A stretch of DNA of 64,000 nucleotides from Syngnathus acus (Eukaryota > Chordata > Actinopteri > Syngnathiformes > Syngnathidae): contig NC_051094.1 in assembly GCF_901709675.1 (NCBI RefSeq), positions 8,860,501 through 8,924,500 on the forward strand. The letters are read 5' to 3'. A model generated the notes under the pieces. The model was not told where the DNA came from. It saw only the letters and a list, made by a program, of their open reading frames with translations, and searched no databases. Positions 22,219 to 35,540 of the stretch are shown piece by piece. The translations under genes and the position numbers were made by a program. Numbering within the stretch: the first letter of the stretch is position 1; each line of letters begins with the position of its first letter.

Positions 22219-23345
22219 ATTTAACCGTAAATTGATTTTGCGTAATAAAATCCACTTCAGGGACCTGAGAGTTTGTTCAAGAAGGACACTTAACAGATAT
22301 CTTCCTCGAGAATGCCTTCTGGTCAGGTGATCTCTGGTTAGAGATGTCAGTTAAATTTTCAGTCACCGCCCAAGTGGTGTTGGTGTCCAACTCTTATCAT
22401 GCTATGTGTTGCACTTTTTTTGTGCGTTTCCTTACCTCCTTGCACTTGGATTGCTATCAGCATATCTCACACACAACCGTAACTAGATATTGTGGACGGT
22501 TTTACATTATGACCAAGAGATCATTTAAAAAAAAAAAAAAAGAACGTGTTGAAACATTCAAACACAATTTATAATAGAAAGTGTTCAAGGGAACGCTCCT
22601 TCGTATTATTTTGTTTTGGTTGACTGAATTATTATTTTTGTATAGTCAGCAAAGTGAAGTGTTTGCTGTGTTCCAAAATTTGCTTGCTGCCCATCCAAAG
22701 AAACCAAAAGCTGCTGCTGCTGCTACGATGTATAATTTTGGAAAATTTTTATTCTTTTACTTAGCAATCAATCCTTAATCTATCCATTTCAAATTTTTGC
22801 TCTTAAGATATAATACTGTCGACTATCAAGATGGGAAGATGTTTGCACAGCTCGATTTGATCATGTGAAGGACCAAATTCTGCACTCTTGTGTATCAAGC
22901 AAGGGATTATACACCATTAAGAGTTTGCCTTGATATCTCATGTACAGTAGTTCTGCTATGTTTGATTATCTCAACATTCGACTGCAGTTTATGCAGGTAT
23001 GTGCTGAAGTAGCATAGTTGCCATTTTGTCATATTCAGAGCTTAATCAAAACCTAAAAACAATCTAAGGTAACTCAAGTTTGTATTCATATTCAGCAGTC
23101 CTTGTTCACCTTCTCGCAACTAAATTGTTTACTAGACTCTGACGTTTTTAACTAGTTAAAGGTGTATCTCAAGCATGTGCATCTGACATTTACACTCTCC
23201 AAAGAAGCACTGAACATGTTTTTTGTTTTATCGTATACTTGACATCTCTGCTTTTGCAATGCACCCTTGACAAGTATGTTGATGCGCACAATAGTGACTC
23301 TTTATACCTATTTTGTGTGCCATAATAAAACAATGGCTTCTATTC
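22219..23345 (+). other. ddhd2 3' UTR
   Basis: Noncoding AT-rich sequence after the TAG at 22216-22218. The best poly(A) signal is AATAAA at 23324-23329, giving a 3' UTR of about 1.1 kb. A CTGCTGCTGCTGCTA run occurs at about 22711-22725. Confidence 0.65.
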
Positions 23346-24204
23346 CACCGCTATGTCAACATTGTTTATTGGATGCAAATGAAACTTAAAATGATAGCAG
23401 GTTTGAAGCTAGCATTATTATCTATTATCACCTAAGTGCCAGATCTTGGAAGCATGCCGAGTGAAGTTCCGAGCCCAGATACACTCACTCATTGCAGTTT
23501 GGATTCGCAATTCTGAGCATTTACATTAATAAATCACACAAAAGGACACAAAGCAAAATCAGTCATCCCTTTCAAGTCCATACATACTCTCTTTGAATCC
23601 AGAACCACAACAGCTTCTTTTGATGTGCGAGGTTAGGCCACTAAGGGGCAGTATAACGCACTAATGAAGACAACTAATTTGTTGTTAACTTCAATTTGGA
23701 TTGGCATTAAACATCTTGAGGGGTCTTTTTGAAGAATTGTTCACTAACTCTGCCAAACTGCTTCTTGTTGTGAAGTGAATTGAGTTCACTGCAAAATACT
23801 TTGACTAATATTTTGATTAAAGGTGTTGAATATAGATCTGCTTTTGTCACTAATGTCACTCTTTGGGATTAGGGTTTCTCCAGTAGTCCCAAAAGGTTTT
23901 TAGCATTCTTTTTGGGACACCCCTTGTGACGCTCCATCCCTCCTCTTCTGCACCCCGCCTCTATTCTTCCGTGTGACTGTAATCTGGCCCAAAGAGAGCG
24001 AGGATGAGGATAAGTGAGGGAGTGAGGAGGCGGAACTGTCACCAGTGTTTATGTTTGATCCTTACGGAACATCCACACAAGTCGTGGTGACGTAACCGAC
24101 CTGAAATGACAACCAGAACCTCAGAGTTTTGATTTACTGGAGGAGAGCTGAATTGAAGACTTTGGAATTTGGGGAATACTACGGCGGTTTTTTGGGGGTA
24201 TGCC
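23346..24204. promoter_or_regulatory. ddhd2-tacc1 interval and upstream tacc1 promoter
   Basis: No ORF of interest in the first 600 bases. From about 23940 the sequence becomes more GC-rich and includes GTGGTGACGTAAC near 24083, a CRE-like site, before the candidate first coding exon at 24205. This fits a promoter plus 5' UTR for the short tacc1 isoform. Confidence 0.45.
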
Positions 24205-27200
24205 ATGGGGGGCTCCGTCAGCCAGCACGAGAAGAATCCACCTCGCAAGAACAGCATGTAAGAGTCTTCATTGTCTTGTACGCTTGATGAGGATGCTCAA
24301 GAATAGCCGAGTCACGGGAAGGATGCAGTTGATACCCGAGCGTCGACAGATGTGCAGTCTCATCTGATGACTTGTTTTTGAGCTTGTCACAAGATAGCAG
24401 AGGAACAAACCGGGCTGACGGTCATGCTTTCTGCATTAACACACCTTGTGATTGCTTCTCTTTTCAATGAGCATTTTTAAAAGCAGCCATTAATGATGAA
24501 ATATGCATCGATTTAGATCTTCATTCCTGACTTTTAATCGTACATGTTTTTTTTTTTTTAAATTATGCGTGTGATTGATTCCGCTGCTTTTAAAGGACTG
24601 AGGTCAAAACAGCACTAATACTGTTTGTCTTTTATCCTTCATAGCGATTACAATGAGTCATTTTGCTTTGTTGCAGCACAGCTAATCCCAGCAGTGCTTT
24701 TATCTAAAAAAAGAAAAAACGCGACTCACGATTCTGTCACATGTATTACGCACATTCGGTGTGTGGATTTAGTGATGGAGAGGGCAATTGCACTGCCTAA
24801 AAAAAATATTTCACCAAAACGAAATACACATGAATGAAATATAAAAGTGAAATTAAAGATTTATGGTAATGTTCTTTAACAATGTTACAGTAGAGGATAT
24901 CTCCATCTTAGTGTTGTCAAATATGTTGTGAAAATGTCCTCTAGAAATGGATTCTTAATTGAGCTAAATTTAGAATCCTACTAGATGAAGTGTAAAATCT
25001 TTAAAGTACAACAGCAGAGCAGGAAGTGTTGCTTGACTTGCCGGGTGAATGCATGGCTGCACAATGTGCATGACGCACTACAGTCTGGCAATTGTGTAGT
25101 CTGAAGCTCTTTTTGCTCTGGAGCCCCCTTTTATAGCAGTTAGTGACATCACTCAGCTTTCTACAGTGACTCTGAACTACACAAAATGTTTTTCACAGGA
25201 AGTAATAAGTCTTGTGGTACTTTTAATTCCCTCAGTATAAATTAGGTTTCTTGAAAATTAATTTTGTGTGGCTGTAAGCATATAACCAGAGGCGGCGCTA
25301 CATATTCTCGAGCCACGCCCGCTGTCCACGGCCATGTCAAAGGGTTGTCATTGTTACTCTTTAATATAATTTTAAAGAATAACAATTAATTCCAATATTG
25401 GAATTAAAAATATAAACTCAGCTAAATGTTACTTTTTACCAGATTTGTTTTTGCTGACTTGGGAGGCTTCAGGCATACATGTGTGCGTGTGCACCTTATA
25501 TTGCCGCCCCCCTCCCACCCAATGAAAAATATCAGGCTTCATCCCTGACTGCAAATCTTTCTGCATGAGTAGATTGAGTGCTCGTTCAGTATTCAGTTAT
25601 AGCTGATGGTGTTTTGTATAGTGGATGCCTTGATTTTATGTCCTCCTTGAATGCTTCCACGGAAAGCGAGTAGACCCACGGACTGGATGTGTACAATACA
25701 GCAAGAACAAATCGTAATTTACCCACTTTTTGAGAAGTATCCATCTGTATTTCATATGCATCAGCAGGGTTGCTTGTCAGCTGGTTGACCTGAAGGTGGC
25801 GCTAGATGAAAGCTGGATCCACCTTTTCAGTGGGCTGTGTGGGTGGGAAGATAGATGGCTGACATTTGCAAAGATTTGCCAATTCTCTGTGCACAGAAAC
25901 ACGCGAGCACCAAAATAATGATCTAATCCAGAATAACATCTCCACAATCTATCAGTCATTGATTGCTTCTTTATTATTAGCTCAGAATAAGCACACATGT
26001 CAGTCACAGTGTGATGGATGATTAAGGGTGGGCATTCTTGCTGGATTACACAGTACACGTGATTTACTGGATGGTATATGCACAGTTCCTGTGACGCTAC
26101 TGAGTGAGAATACGCATGAGTGCCGCCCCCGTGAGCTATTTGTGGTCTTACGGTATTACATAAGAGCCGTTCTGCCGCCTCCCTACGTTTATTGCATTTT
26201 TTTTTTTTTAGTTTAGAGAGAGGAAGCAGGACAACTCGTGCTTTATGGTGTGTGTTTTATGCTAACAAAGCACATCCATCTGACATTGACGGTATTTTGT
26301 CATCTTTGCCCTCTCCTCATGACAGATTTGTCTCTCCTCAGATGTTGTCACTGACAGAAAGTCTATGTTGTGAATTTAGTATTTGGCCCACTTTCAGAGG
26401 TGAAATAATACTAATCCATGCAATCCCATTTTTTGCAGACCCATCACAAACGGAGCAAGGCCCTTTTCTGTTTTCACCAAATTTCATGTGCTAACCTACC
26501 TCATCATCTTCTTTTTGAATCTCGTATTTATGATGTTAAACATAATGCAATGGTTGTTCCTGTTCACATTATTAACTATTTTAGCCTTTCTCTTTGTTGG
26601 TGTTTTTTTTTTCTTTTTTTCTAAGAGTAAGTTTCAGATGGCTTACTTTCGGTGTTTGCGTGCATGTGTGCAAGTGTTTGTGGCTGAGTGTGATGCAATA
26701 ATGTAAAATCCACCAGCCACGATCGTATGATTAAGCAGGCAGGAGTGATTTCTTTATCAGTGTTGTGCACTGATATTGTTAAATGTAGGTTTGCTTTCTT
26801 GACATGTTTGCTGTCTGCCCTCGATGTGAACAATGGATCCTCTGTGGCTGTGTTCACACATCAGTGAAGGAAAAAAAAAGGACTTCATTAGCGATTTGGA
26901 CAGACCCACTAGGGAAAGTTAGAGCGGGGTGAACCATTCAAATAATGCTAAAGCAAATTGTTTTACTATTTTTGAATTGTTGAAAACAATGTGAACATAT
27001 ACAAATGAGCAACGGCATGGCAATTGCAGTATTTTACCGGTGGTGTGAGGATAGTATGGGTTTCGCTACCATGACGACCAGAGATTGAACAATGTAAGCC
27101 AGCGGGTGGCATTTTTGTGACCCTCAAATTTTGTCCCAAATCTAAATTGCAAGAACTCATGAGCTTTTGACTTGAGCGCTCCATTGTGTGTCCTCAGATT

Positions 27201-30200
27201 GTTTCCCGAATTCTATTGCACCAAGGCATATATTTTACATTGAAAAATATTTCTGCACACCACACGACTAAAGTATCACGAAAAACGTATCTAAACTGAA
27301 ATAATGAAATCGGGAATCACCCTTTAGATTGTGAGCACCTACGATGGGAATGACATCAGAGAATTCTTCCTGGATGTCATGACATCACCATATCATCATT
27401 GCTTTTCTGTTTATGATTTCACTTTTGATGTGCTTGTTGAAAAAGTCCAACTTTTTACTTTTAAAGCTTTTCCGGCTACATTACACTTACTGTTTTCATG
27501 CAATAAAAGGCCTCAGTGATTTTTTTTCTTTAACACTCCCACACACTGCCTCATTTCCTTGAGGCCAGATAAATAAAAAATAGAACTTGTTTCATGGTAG
27601 CTTGTGAGTGCAGTGGTATGCTATCGCATAAAAGATGTAAGCAGCCACATAGGCACACTAAAGTCTCATAAATTTAGATTTTACGTCTTTTGCATCCTGT
27701 TTGGTCGTCTGTTTCGAAGTAACTTGAGTCGGTCGTCTCGTGGCCTCATAAAACAGTAAGCTTTGCCTCTCGTCCTTCACAAGGAGGGGAGGAGGCTCCA
27801 CAAGGAAGGGAGAGGCTGACTCCTGAGGAAGTCATGCAACCATGAGGGCGCAGCAGAGCAAGCTGCGTCTGTTTGACCAGCTGATCGTTCCTCCCAGTGA
27901 GAGGAGGGAAGGCAGGGAGGGGAGGAGTGACCACTGATGCTCCACTAATCTGCATCGGAGAGCAAAAGCAGACGACTGAAACGGCAGCTGCGACGAGGAA
28001 AGACACCTTTTTTTCTGCTGGCGATGGGCAGAACTCAAAGGAAGTGGTACATTGTGGAGAAAGCGTCAACGGCAGTTTATTTTTAGAAGCCTGCTTGTTT
28101 GAAAGAGGAAGACAAACTAATCGAGGAGGAAGAGGAACCCCAGAGGAAGTAACAGCAGCAGTGTTTTTTTCTTTCGCTTTTTTGTTTACTCACAACCTTG
28201 TGCAGAGATGTCCTGGTTATCTCCTGTTCAGTGGGCCAAATGGACATGGTCAGCAGTGACGGGGGTCTCAGGAGATGACAACGATGACAAGTAAGAGGCT
28301 CACACTTGCAGTTGGGATGAAATAAAGTACATATTGAGGCAGATGAGCTACAGGTGGACTACAAATATTTGTTTTTTTGGTGGTAATGAGTTACCCTGAC
28401 AGGTGGACACACAAGGTCCAGATGTACAAGTGGTCTAAAAGTAGATTCCTTGCATTTTTTTTTAATCCTCTTAAGCTTAATGTGACTACTAGTACCTCTG
28501 TTATTATGTGAGGAAAACGAGAGGCAATCAGTTTGGTTGTAGAAAGTTGGGGGATGGTTGAGGGGGAGCCACAGTTTCCAATCCTTGAGTTTTTTTTTTT
28601 CCATCCCCTTCCAGTTTCTAGGTAACCATTTAACATTGCAATCATTGGGGCCATCTCTGGGATGGGCTCCAATGTGAATGCGTGTGTGTGTGTGTGAGAG
28701 GGAGGCTGGTGGGTTAGATGTGGATGGTGCAAGCTTGTATCAGAAGGGGCGCGGTTGGGTTTTGGCTCTGACAGCTCTGTTCCGAGTTCTGTTTTTCATT
28801 AGAGTGCGGGTGTTTTGATGTACTACTTAACGTTCATGCATGGGCACACTTGCACTTTCCCACATCAACTCTTTCACTTCCACCACTGTTGAGGAAATTA
28901 ATTCGGCCTCGCTGTCGAGGCAGCCAAAAGACTGCAAGTGTTTAGTGTGTGCGTGAATGTGGGGCAAAGGATGCAGGTGGTCTGCTCGGACGCTCTGCTT
29001 TACTTCCTCACCTCCCCCTCACTTCCCTTGAAATGAAATCATCTTGTTTAGTTGATGCCCCCTTTTATTGTTTCTTGGTATTCCAAGAAGACCCTGAAAG
29101 CCAAGACCTAACACTGTTAATACACTTAGCATAAAAAAATAAAAATTCTCCAGATATTTGTTTATTTATTTGTTTTTATGTAACTAAAGTAGAAAAGACT
29201 AATGATTTTATTATTTTTTTTAGGTTTTGTGTTTTCTAGTTACATTCTAATAAATAGACTAATGAGAAATATTGGGATAATGGCATTGCTAAAACTATCA
29301 TCTACGGGCTTCTGCACAGTTCTGTGATGAATAAGCCATTTGTTCCTTTTTATATCACGACCAACACGGCAGAGCAAATAAAAACACATTTTTTTCTCTG
29401 TATAGTTCAGACTCGGAAGGAACCTACGAGACCCCGGAGGCAGAGTCTCCAGGTGTGGTGAAACTGCTGAGTCAACTGGACAACTCCACACTCACAGGTA
29501 ATCACTTTAGCTGCTGCCCTCATAGTGCATCACAGCTCTACATTGTTCCATCCAAATGGCACATTTATTTTTAAAGTTGCTATTCCCCTCAATGTTTTGA
29601 GATTATGCAACTGATTGCTACTTACAGAGCAGCTAATGAATAAACATTTGATTATGTAAAAGGGTGACATCACTTTTTCCCTGACTCCATTAGAAGTTTC
29701 TGCATGTTTACTTCAACTGTAGAGAGTATCATGCATCAATAAAGATTTTTTTTCCTTAGGAGATATTAAGTGTACAAAATACAAATATATTTTCCATAAT
29801 ATTAAATATGCTGAAAAAAAAAATCTATATACATGTGTTCATGAGCATTATGATTATTTATACTGACTGAGTCAGTAAGGATGTTCTGATTCTGTCCGTG
29901 CCTCATTTTCTCATCTCCTTCAATTAGCTTAGAAAGGGCATTCAAGGCCAATGTTGACATTGTTGCTAGGCCTCCTGGTGCCGTGAACTCTGTCTGACTG
30001 GGTGGGGCTCCTCTTCAGCTGTTCCCTCTCAAAAGGGCGTGCGTGCCCGAGAGAGACCCGATTCTGGGCTGCATATCAAGTCGCACATTAATGGCACCGT
30101 CTGCTGTGATATGCTGTTATTCTTTCACGACAGGTTGTTTTATTCTTAAATATAGTGTATACTGTACCATACACTTCTCTGTGTGGGTGTGAGGGGGGGG

Positions 30201-33200
30201 GGGATATTTGTACTCGCATTCTGTTTTCCACACATGAGAAATATGACTCAACTCAGATGGTTCTGCTGTGGTCGTTAGCTTGCTGTTAACAGGATGTGAA
30301 GGCTCTCCGAGAGCGAGCCTGCAGCCATTCTAAGTGTTCTAACAGGAGAAAGAAGGAAGGGTCACCACTTAAGGGTGAAATGCCTGGATGACAAAAATAT
30401 TATAGTCGGTGGAGAAGTTTATGGTTTTCTACAGTGACTATAACCTAACAAATTATATTCCCCCAAAAATTATAAAAATTATAATGCTCAAAAAGCGTTA
30501 TTGTTTAGATATAGCAATATGGCATGTTTCCTAAATATTGTAAACAGCTCTCGTACTGTTTTCTCTCTCTTTGTTATAGACCAATTTGTCGACAAGAATT
30601 TTAGCCAGGATGAGGTTGACGCTCTAAACAACCTGACTGGCTCGTCCCCCAACAACAACAGCTTTGGTCTGAACCAGAACCTCAATCTGACTTTGACACC
30701 GAAGACCTCATACCAATCAAAGGCCGCATCGCCAGCGCAACGACCTCCGTCTCTACCAGTCCGCTCCCCGCTGAACACGCCGGATCCTTCAGAGGTGGAC
30801 GATGAGGCGCCTGTCATCTCCAACCTGAGCCCAGACTCAAACTTGAACCCAGGCCATGACCTCCAAACGCATCATGACTTGCTCAATGGCAATGTGAACT
30901 CCCATAATGCAAAACCGGCCTGCTACCAGGAGGGAAGTGCTGTCGACATTATCACGTGAGTAAGAAAAATAGAAATGCTCACATTGTACCCAATTCCAGT
31001 TACTGTAGACTCCTCCAGCTGGACTCTGTGACTCACATTTTTCAAGCTGCACAAACACAGCTTTGTCTCGGATGGCTGAAGGGAACAACAGTCAATGCAC
31101 GTTATTGTGCGCACTGAACCTGAGCCCATCAAAGTGTGTAGTAATTGCTTTTTTTGTGTAGCTCTGAATGTTTATTGGATCCAGCAGCTGATTGGACACT
31201 TCATTAGGTACACATGCACACTCAAACAAGAACTAGACTTGAACAATATCCATCCATCGAACTTCTCATTGCTTGTTCTATTGGTTTCTGTGAAGCAGGG
31301 GCCTCAGCACATAAAAGTATATGTTACATAACATTCATTCTATTATGTTTTTCTTAATACAGTAATAGTCTTTTTGCACGTGCAATGAGAGAATAAAACC
31401 GTACTTCCTGTATCACTTCTATCCAGAGACCTTATTGCGTATTTCAATTAGCAGACAACATTGAAATGTCCCATTATTGTGACAGAATTAGTGATGTGAA
31501 AACGGTCATTTTTCAGTGATGTTCACTTGAGAGATACTCAAATGAGCAATTAACACACGCAGGGGTTTGGAATTGGATGAGTGGATGTTGTTTTGCTTAT
31601 TATGGACTCCAGAGGATCGTGTGTTAAATTTTTTTTTTTGTTACTTGGTTTACATGCATATATCGCTTAGATTTTGTGAAGTTTTGATCATCCAGAGTGA
31701 AGAACTACCATCACAGGCCCTGTTTATGCTCATTTGCATACGTAGTAAAGAGCGTGAAGTGGGAGGGGCTTGAAGCTCCCAACATGTGCCGCCAATTGCA
31801 TATTGATTTAAATGCATGAAAAAAACTATTTGCATGGATTACTGTGTGCGTACGCATTCATAAAGCTCTGCAAGTGTTAGTGGCCATGTGCCGTATTTTG
31901 AAAGATTAGCCAGTTTTTGTACTGAGGCCCCTGGAGTCTCTAAAAGGCAATCACAACACACATCCATTCAAGAAAGGGGGCAACCATCCACGTCATACAC
32001 CATTACTGAGTGGCAACTGAGTGCATGCTGCTGACATGCAAGTCAGGCAAGTGAACTTCTATGCAGTCATAGTAACTACTGAGAGAAATTTGGCTTGTGT
32101 AGGTGTTCTTAATGTAGTGTCCTCTATGTTTGTCTAGTCTTAAGTAGCAATTGCTTATCTTGTGTGGCACAATTTTAGATGCTCCATGTAGAAATCAAAC
32201 CAAATGCCCTCCTGCAGGATTCCAAAAGACTGAAGCTATTTACACATAAGATGATTTATGCTTTTACAAAGTTTTATATATTTTTTTCGTTTGGTGTGTA
32301 CATTTTGTAATTATTGATTTAAGTCTTTGGTGGCGTTTCAGTGATCTTGACACTTTGGTGTTTTCCTTTAAATGTGTAGATTGTCTCCCTCTTGTGGTTT
32401 GACTGTGTAGTGCGTCTGCTAAACAAAAACTTTCCTCCCCATAAAAAGTATCACTAATAATTCTTTGTGATGTACGTGCGTGTATGTGTCCAATGCAGAA
32501 ACAAGACTTAAAAGTCAGAAATTTGTCATGACATTTACACTACACAGCCACACCACAAGAGGGAGACATTCTCCAGGTTAAACGAGTGGATAGTTAGTTG
32601 GGAAAAATATTATAGAAGAATGCCTTATTGTGTTTTGAAGAGAGTATTCACTTTAATTTCATATTTTATTTTTGTTTCACTATTTACTAAACTTGCTTGT
32701 GCTTTTGTGACGGGCTTGTTGTTCCATATAATATTCAGGAGATGTTTTTTTTAATCTGACACTATTAATCCTCACAATTGAGGATTTTCAGCCGAGCACA
32801 TAACATCTGAGAAATTGCTGGGCCATCCTTTTTGTTTATGTTCACTCTACTTTTCTTGTTGTTCATGTTCAGTAACTCATGTAAAGTGAAGTCAGAGCAG
32901 CCGACACAAAAGAACCTCAGTGGCCAGGTGAGGATGGATGTGTTTCGTCGCATCATCGCAAGGACCTTGTATTAATTTTGTATTACTAACTGTTTACTTT
33001 TAAGGCTGATCGAGGCGACCATGCCACTGATGAGGAGAAGTTGGCCTGTAGCACATGTGTCAAAGCAGACAAGGACCAAAGCGGTGAGGAAATCAATTAT
33101 CAGTTATCAGCATTCAGTTGTTCATCCATCTTTTATTTATCCTCCTGTAGACGTAATGAGCAGTTGTCCCAATACTTTTGTATTGACACATAACTCAGTT

Positions 33201-35540
33201 AATGTCACTATTGTCCCAGGACCAGATAGCTCTTGTAGTTTAGTCAACACGCTTCAAAGCAATCTCTCGACCAAATCCAGGGAGAAGGTCATTAGTCCTT
33301 CCTGTTACACATACAGACAACGTAAATGATTAACGGGGGCTACCATGTTGTGTTGCGCCAACATGCTGTTAGTCGTGTGACTCTACAGTGCAGTCTGCGC
33401 TTATCTGCATGAGAAGACAAACAAGACGTGTCTTGCCATGTAAACATACTTTCTCAGAAGTTAACATGGAAATGAACTCTTTGTTTGGACTAGTAACAAA
33501 AACCAGCACTTTTCAAGAAAGCTGAATATCGTTTAAACCTATTCCCAGTAAATCATGCCAATACTGTTCACAGTTTGTTGTACCTTTCACTTGCAGGGAT
33601 CTAGTTCTCATATTAAATGATGTCTTTCAGACGAAATCTGCCACGAGTCTTGCACACCGGAAGAGCCAGACAGCTGCACACTGGTGAGAACTGCACTTAA
33701 TGTATATAATTTTATTATTTCAGAATTTATTAGTAAGTCACATGATCTTAGATGCAAGAGTCTTGCTGCAATACACTCCACAAAGATGGCCACATTTCCA
33801 CTTATACCTTGAATCTGCAGCACAATGACGTGCGTCTCATGGTGGCCGCTGAGTTCCTTGGATTATGATTATCATCTGGGAGATTAGGTTGGGCCTTTTT
33901 TAATCCCAAGGAAGGGCAGAGACTGCATGATGGTGGGGGGGGTGATAAAGGCTGAGAGGTGAGCAAGGTTTGAAAAAATAAAGAGCTGTTTAGTTTTGTT
34001 GATAGTAAAAAGTCGTTTCTTCAAGTTCCTTTTTGTTGCCCTTTCTCTGACGTATCCAAATAATGGCATTTGAAATCTGTCTTCTCTCTCGGTTCATGAT
34101 ACAGCATATTCTTGTTTTAAGCAACTGTTTTTTTTCTCCTTCCTCCCTTAGCACAAAGAAGACTCGAGTAAGTGGAAGAGCAAATCAGGAGGAAGTGGCA
34201 TACAGAAAACGGGAAGTGAGGTTCTGGACTCCATCTGCATCAATGAGAAGGAGAAAGAAGCTGTTCTAACGCTCATCAGAGAGGAGGTACCAACTTTTAA
34301 CATTACAAACAGTAATTGATCACGTTCCATTTCTGATCACACCTAATGACTCTTTTCTTAGATCTTCACGAAAGAGACTGAAGTGAACGAGTGGAAGAGG
34401 AAGTATGACGACAGCAGACAGGAAGTCAATGAGATGAGGTGAAGATGATCACAGAGACAGACAAACCCAGACAGACAGACAGACAGACGATGACTGTGTT
34501 TTGTGCTTTTACAGAAAGATTGTTGCCGAGTATGAAAAGACAATTGCTCAGATGATTGGTGAGTAGGTCCAAACTATCTTGACAGTCATTCTTATGAGCT
34601 GCTACTAGATTGACTGATCTCAATGATTCCGTCGTCCCTCAGAGGATGAGCAGAGGAACAGCCTGAGCTCCCAGAAGGCTCTGCATGCTGTAACCATGGA
34701 GAAAGATGCGGCGCTGACAGACCTAAACTCAGTGGAACGCTCCTTGTCTGACATTTTTCGGCGCTATGAGAACCTGAAGAGTACCCTTGATGGCTTTAAG
34801 AAAGTAAATGCTCTTGTTTCTCCACCTATCTGTCCATTTTTGTAACTCAAAACATCCAGGAGGTTTGTCCTGCAGAAGAAAGCATTTAACAATGCCACAA
34901 ATTTGTGACGCAGGAATTTGGTTTCTCGACTATAGCAATGAGTCATTTGTGCTCACCAGTTTTTGGAAAGTGAGCTGTGATTGGTTGTGAGGTCTCAGGT
35001 CACGCACAGCAGATGAAGAATGGCATGAGATGGGAAGAACGTTTAAAAAAAAAAAAAAAAGTCAAATGTGTCATGGGCGCTTCCTCTGCAGAATGAAGAG
35101 GCGCTGAAGAAATGTGCTCAGGAGTATCTGGCCAGAGTCAAGCAGGAGGAACAGAGATACCAGACACTCAAAGTCCATGCAGAGGAGAAGCTCGACAAGT
35201 AGGTACCATTAACAACTCTGAGAGGTTGCTGCTGAAAATATGACGGCTATTCTTTTTCGTGGTCCGGCCCCGTTCAGGGCCAATGAGGAGATCGCTCAGG
35301 TGCGCACAAAGGCGGCCTCCGAGAGCTTGGCGCTGAACGCCAGCCTGAGAAAGGAGCAAATGAAGAACGAGTCACTGGATCAAACCCTGCAGCAGAAGGT
35401 AAGCCGGCCCGAGCGCCATCTTTCTCTTTGTTAAATGAGTACATTGTCATTCCGTCCAATTTGTGCGACAGAATGAAGAGATTGAGGAGCTCACAAAGAT
35501 CTGTGACGAGCTCATTGCCAAAATGGGCACCGGTGACTGA
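24205..35540 (+). CDS. tacc1: Transforming acidic coiled-coil protein 1, two alternative first exons
   Basis: Centrosome- and spindle-associated adaptor; TACC proteins bind chTOG/CKAP5 and Aurora A through the C-terminal coiled coil. First exon 1a (24205-24257) codes [17 protein letters not shown]. First exon 1b (28208-28290) codes [17 protein letters not shown], matching the long mammalian TACC1 start. Both end in phase 2 and splice in frame to 29406-29497 ([15 protein letters not shown]). Further exons: 30580-30955, 32873-32927, 33005-33083, 33631-33683, 34152-34286, 34362-34438, 34515-34558, 34643-34803, 35092-35198, 35278-35398 and 35472-35540. Total 483 residues from 1b, 473 from 1a, against about 805 in human: the large central SDP-repeat exon is reduced to about 125 codons. 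The TACC coiled coil is intact ([58 protein letters not shown]). Confidence 0.96.
24258..28207. promoter_or_regulatory. tacc1 intron 1 with internal promoter region before exon 1b
   Basis: About 3.9 kb with no other gene seen. Between 27,750 and 28,140 the sequence is purine-rich (GGAGG and GAGGAAG motifs) and less AT-rich, consistent with a 5' UTR or promoter for the exon 1b transcript. An acceptor (CTTGTGCAG at about 28205) just before ATG 28208 suggests that exon 1b has an upstream noncoding exon. Short ORFs in this intron have no family resemblance. Confidence 0.4.
30956..32872. other. tacc1 intron, nothing coding seen
   Basis: About 1.9 kb of AT-rich intron between the central exon and the exon at 32873. 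Only short unrelated ORFs; no repeat family was recognised. Confidence 0.5.
34469..34488 (+). repeat. (AGAC)n microsatellite in tacc1 intron
   Basis: Five tandem copies of a CAGA/GACA unit directly downstream of the donor at 34438. It occupies a third of a 76-base intron, so length changes could affect splicing of this very short intron. Confidence 0.85.

Noticed and set aside
27746-28069. 107-codon minus-strand ORF near tacc1 exon 1b
   Set aside because: Lies in the purine-rich promoter/5' UTR region, no family match and no splice partner; explained by strand-biased composition.
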